Part shown: positions 63,216 through 64,000 of the stretch, piece by piece
Numbering within the stretch: position 1 is the stretch's first letter
How the letters are laid out: every line of letters begins with the position of its first letter
NCBI RefSeq assembly: GCF_046297895.1
Contig: NZ_JBKBHC010000012.1
Location: 10,417 to 74,416, forward strand
Direction: 5' to 3'
DNA length: 64,000 bases
DNA from: Ferrovibrio sp046297895
GTDB taxonomy: Bacteria; Pseudomonadota; Alphaproteobacteria; Ferrovibrionales; Ferrovibrionaceae
Notes under the pieces: model-generated
The model's input: the letters and a program-made list of their open reading frames with translations, nothing else
Database searches by the model: none
Told to the model about the DNA's origin: nothing
Program-made: the position numbers and the translations under genes

Positions 63216-64000
63216 CTAGCCGGCGGCCGTCGCCACCACCCACCATTTCGGATGGGCCCGGGCCAGGTTGCGCGCAGCCACGGTCGCCTCGCGTTCGGCG
63301 GCAAACAGGCCGAAGCAGGTGGCGCCCGAACCCGACAGCCGCGCCAGCAGGCAGCCGCCCTGCGCTTTCAAGGCCGCCAGCACCGGATCGATCTCGGGGG
63401 CGAGGAAACGGGCCGGCGCTTCCAGGTCGTTTCGGCGCGCGCGCAGCAGGATGGCTAGGTCGGCGGCGCTGTCGGGCCGCCGCTCGAAAGGCTGCGGCGT
63501 GCTGAACTGGCCGTTCAGCGCCGCGAAAACATCCATGGTCGCCAGCGCCACGCCGGGATTGGCCAGCACCAGCCAAAAGCCTGGCAGGGGCGGCACGGGA
63601 TGCAACTGCTCGCCGATGCCGCCCATCGTAGCCGCGCGGCCCAGCAGGCAGGCCGGCACATCGGCCCCGAGCTTGAGCGCGGCGCGGCTTAAGGCGTCGT
63701 CGTCGATCTCGATGCCCCACAATGCGCGCAGGCAATGCAGGGTCGCTGCCGCATCGGCCGAACCGCCGCCGATGCCCGAGGCAACGGGCAGGTTTTTCAC
63801 CAGCGTCACCGCCGCGCCGCGATGGGCGCCGGTCTTCAGATTCATCGGCTGCAGCAGATGGGCGGCCCGCAGGGCCAGATTGTCCTCGTCCGCGGCCAGG
63901 CCCTCGGCCCGCGGGCCCTCGATGCGCAGGCTCAAGGCCTCGGCCGGCGCCACAGAAATCCGGTCGCAGGCATCCGGTGCCTGGGCGAAAACGACCAGGC
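63216..64000 (-). CDS. ispE: 4-diphosphocytidyl-2-C-methyl-D-erythritol kinase (5' end cut by window edge)
   Basis: A GHMP kinase of the MEP isoprenoid pathway that phosphorylates CDP-ME. About 261 residues are visible. The ATP-binding GHMP motif is LPVASGIGGGSADAAATLHC, and the C-terminal LLARLSGSGATCFGLFA is typical. The reading frame runs on to the window edge (VVFAQAPDACDRISVAPAEA), so the N-terminal 25-30 residues lie outside. It lies upstream of tRNA-Gln on the same strand. Confidence 0.95.
   Translation of the reverse strand, partial: LVVFAQAPDACDRISVAPAEALSLRIEGPRAEGLAADEDNLALRAAHLLQPMNLKTGAHRGAAVTLVKNLPVASGIGGGSADAAATLHCLRALWGIEIDDDALSRAALKLGADVPACLLGRAATMGGIGEQLHPVPPLPGFWLVLANPGVALATMDVFAALNGQFSTPQPFERRPDSAADLAILLRARRNDLEAPARFLAPEIDPVLAALKAQGGCLLARLSGSGATCFGLFAAEREATVAARNLARAHPKWWVVATAAG

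Noticed and set aside
63087..63458. Plus-strand frame over tRNA-Gln and ispE
   Set aside because: Runs through a tRNA gene and opposite a conserved kinase domain.

Overview
The window is a high-GC chromosomal segment of an alphaproteobacterium, most likely a Rhodospirillales-like heterotroph. The gene families point that way: a GapR (DUF2312) nucleoid protein, a complete polyhydroxybutyrate (PHB) locus with PhaR, a one-piece indolepyruvate:ferredoxin oxidoreductase, the alphaproteobacterial split transhydrogenase pntAA-pntAB-pntB, a small aa3-oxidase subunit IV protein, and ispE beside a tRNA-Gln. No plasmid or phage backbone, rRNA operon, CRISPR array or classical IS transposase was recognised. 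Genus cannot be fixed from the sequence alone.

Layout. 1-3.7 kb: release factor 3 (cut by the window edge) and a FadB-like beta-oxidation protein. 3.7-7.4 kb: a TonB-like protein, then a divergent MarR-controlled cluster (MarR-VOC-SRPBCC against DUF899-DUF1428). 7.4-15.2 kb: MFS transporter, GST and ferredoxin reductase; N-formylglutamate amidohydrolase, carboxylate-amine ligase and DUF1244; gapR behind paired DnaA boxes; small enzymes. 15.3-24.3 kb: indolepyruvate oxidoreductase, a sugar epimerase, two thioesterases, oligoendopeptidase F and an ABC1 kinase. 24.3-28.6 kb: SprA-like metalloprotease and the transhydrogenase operon with a strong terminator. 28.6-34.3 kb: pentapeptide-repeat protein, a cyclase-like protein, a cold-shock protein, greB and a ParB-like protein. 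34.4-39.3 kb: an accessory stretch with a G-rich tract, many palindromic repeats, an AT-rich HEPN-like orphan gene and a GIY-YIG nuclease gene between long direct repeats. 39.3-49.9 kb: PAS protein, Spy-like protein, pyrophosphatase, pyruvate kinase, ECF sigma/anti-sigma pair and glpD-panE-hydrolase. 49.9-56.3 kb: a membrane cyclase and the PHB locus (phaR, PhaE-like, phaC, phaA, phaB). 56.4-64 kb: surface protein, alcohol dehydrogenase, esterase, an AT-richer secreted lipoprotein-protease pair, a third cyclase, tRNA-Gln and ispE (cut).

How the genes work together. The clearest pathway is PHB metabolism: PhaA condenses acetyl-CoA, PhaB reduces acetoacetyl-CoA with NADPH, and the PhaC-like synthase polymerises, under PhaR. 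The transhydrogenase elsewhere in the window can supply NADPH. The FadB-like protein and indolepyruvate oxidoreductase feed acyl-CoA pools. Three class III cyclase-like genes suggest cyclic-nucleotide or related signalling.

The most unusual material: a GIY-YIG gene bracketed by perfect 69-bp direct repeats, each built from two palindromic repeats of a family found at five other sites; the HEPN-like orphan; a roughly 200-bp out-of-phase overlap between the PhaE-like and PhaC genes; and a MarR divergon whose two promoters share one operator, with an apparently leaderless marR mRNA. All functions are read from motifs and context; no database search was run.
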